The notes beneath the pieces were generated by a model. The model was not told the origin of the DNA and searched no databases. It saw nothing but the letters and a program-made list of their open reading frames with translations. This document shows, in pieces, positions 63,046 through 64,000 of a stretch of 64,000 nt of DNA. The DNA is from Pseudomonadota bacterium (lineage in GTDB: Bacteria; Pseudomonadota; Gammaproteobacteria; Xanthomonadales; Xanthomonadaceae), in contig JAEWBY010000061.1 of NCBI GenBank assembly GCA_023390905.1, positions 1-64,000 on the forward strand, given 5' to 3'. The number at the start of each line of letters is the position of its first letter. Position 1 is the stretch's first letter. The translations under genes and the position numbers were made by a program.

Positions 63046-63642
63046 ATGACCACGCCCAGTCCGGAAACCGCCGCCCCCGCACCCCGCAACGCGCGACTCA
63101 GCGCCGAAGACTGGGCGCAGGCCGCGCTGGATCTGATCGCCGAACAGGGCGTGGCCGCCGTCGCGGTGGAACCCCTTGCGCGGCGTCTGGGTGTGACCAA
63201 AGGCAGCTTCTATTGGCACTTCCCGTCCCGCGACGCGCTGTTGCAGGCCGCGCTGGAGCGCTGGGAGTCGGTCGAACAGGAAAGCGTGTTCGGCAGTCTG
63301 GAACAGGTGCCGGATCCGCGTGAGCGCCTGCGCGCGCTGTTCCAGCTGGTCGGCCACGAGGTCAAGCCGCACGTGATCTACAGCGAGCTGCTCAAGGCGC
63401 TGGATCATCCGGCGGTGCAGCCGGTCATCGATCGCGTCTCGCAGCGCCGGCTGGAATACCTGATGGCCTCGTTCCGCCAGGCCGGCCTCAATCGCCAGGA
63501 CGCCATCCATCGGGCACGCCTGACCTACGCGGCCTATGTGGGCTTCCTGCAACTGTCACTGCAACTGCAGCAGCCGCGCATGACGCATGACGAGTTCGAG
63601 GCCTATCTGGAACACGTCATCTCCACGCTGATCCCGGTCTAG
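63046..63642 (+). CDS. TetR-family transcriptional regulator
   Basis: Repressor of 198 residues. The N-terminal HTH is ALDLIAEQGVAAVAVEPLAR then RLGVTKGSFYWHFPSRDALL (about 27-65), a clear TetR DNA-binding domain. The C-terminal ligand domain (about 75-198) has no assigned ligand. It is divergent from the hydrolase-fadE operon across 135 bases that hold the palindromic site, so control of fatty-acid degradation with acyl-CoA as effector is a fair guess. The start ATG 63046 follows the second half-site copy. Confidence 0.88.
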   Translation: MTTPSPETAAPAPRNARLSAEDWAQAALDLIAEQGVAAVAVEPLARRLGVTKGSFYWHFPSRDALLQAALERWESVEQESVFGSLEQVPDPRERLRALFQLVGHEVKPHVIYSELLKALDHPAVQPVIDRVSQRRLEYLMASFRQAGLNRQDAIHRARLTYAAYVGFLQLSLQLQQPRMTHDEFEAYLEHVISTLIPV

Positions 63643-64000
63643 CCGGCATCCGGCCGCGGCGGTTCCGCCACCGTCTGGGCGTGCGCGCCGCGACGGATTT
63701 CGCCCAGCCGCACCACTACATACGCCAGCAGCGCGATCACGAAGAACACCAGCAGCATCCACGCAATGCCCTGCAAGGTTTCGATGATCGTGCGATAGAC
63801 CTCGAGCAGCCAGCGCTCCGGCGTCAGCGCGATGACGCGCGCCTTGTCCGCCTCGATCCATTGCGGCGCGGTGATGTAGCGCTCCAGTTCGTGGATGCGC
63901 ACGCCGGAGGAAATGCCGACCACCAGGATCGCGAACTTCATGTACTTGACCCACGCCGCGCTGATGCCGTCGGCGATGATGCGTTCGAGGATGCGCGCGA
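63639..64000 (-). CDS. Membrane protein of unknown function (5' partial)
   Basis: The frame is open to the window end. From 64000 it encodes ILERIIADGISAAWVKYMKF, then AILVVGISSGVRIHELERYI, a polar stretch, and one strong helix (IAWMLLVFFVIALLAYVVVR), ending RRGAHAQTVAEPPRPDAG. ATG 63941 could start a 100-residue protein, but the upstream codons look equally protein-like, so the gene probably begins outside the window. The family is not recognised. Its stop overlaps the TetR gene stop by four bases, convergent. Confidence 0.65.
   Translation of the reverse strand, partial: ARILERIIADGISAAWVKYMKFAILVVGISSGVRIHELERYITAPQWIEADKARVIALTPERWLLEVYRTIIETLQGIAWMLLVFFVIALLAYVVVRLGEIRRGAHAQTVAEPPRPDAG

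Overview
This is a high-GC chromosomal window with dense gene packing. It looks like a gammaproteobacterium of the Xanthomonadales/Lysobacterales (Lysobacter, Luteimonas or Xanthomonas relatives). That placement rests on gene content and protein resemblance: a SAH riboswitch before ahcY, the hemP/TonB receptor/DUF6607 heme locus, the hydrolase-fadE pair, and decayed GGGAATCGGG-like and GGAGCGGCTTCAG-like interspersed repeats. I cannot fix the genus. No phage, plasmid, CRISPR array or intact insertion sequence was found. Most of the window is core chromosome, and the unusual material sits between or at the ends of genes.

Layout. 1-8.2 kb: a partial TrmH methyltransferase, an M28 peptidase, mscL, an FAH hydrolase, a Rieske protein, a DASS transporter, and thiS-thiG-trmB. 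8.3-16.1 kb: a GDSL autotransporter, tRNA-Gly(CCC), a PAS chemoreceptor behind an FNR-like box, rimK, and an OmpR-type two-component operon preceded by phased repeats and a terminator that may define a small RNA or attenuated leader. 16.1-19.7 kb: a methyl-cycle block with a SAH riboswitch, ahcY, a triple-frameshifted four-helix-bundle (S23/Avd-like) pseudogene bounded by inverted repeats, and metF. 19.8-34.9 kb: ppc, uup, a CDP-alcohol phosphatidyltransferase-plsC-cdsA lipid operon, metK, an OlsF-like fused acyltransferase with an LpxH-like phosphoesterase, and dusB. 34.9-41 kb: a ribokinase/nucleoside transporter pair, a GDT1-family manganese exporter under a yybP-ykoY riboswitch, an aldo/keto reductase and an ABC exporter. 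41-45.3 kb: a Fur-controlled heme-uptake operon whose last gene has no stop codon before the terminator. 45.3-49.9 kb: sigma factor/anti-sigma/PDZ genes and an SPFH-NfeD pair. 50-53 kb: gcvT-gcvH, an A-tract-rich gene desert, and a histone H1-like gene with a long structured leader. 53-64 kb: an SRPBCC protein, a serine hydrolase, a frameshifted GMC oxidoreductase, an NTP/NDP-type transporter, and a hydrolase-fadE operon divergent from a TetR regulator.

Themes. Methyl-group metabolism (ahcY, metF, metK, gcvTH) is spread through the window, and ahcY is under a SAH riboswitch. Phospholipid and ornithine-lipid genes cluster around 25-32 kb. Regulation visible in the sequence includes two riboswitches, a Fur box on a promoter, an FNR-like box, PhoP-like phased repeats and a palindrome over a probable leaderless start. 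The best candidates for something undescribed are: (i) the inverted-repeat-bounded four-helix-bundle element with a related decayed locus at 6.2 kb; (ii) the PhoP-like-box/terminator RNA at 13.9 kb; (iii) the six-hairpin leader of the H1-like gene; (iv) the non-stop heme-locus gene.
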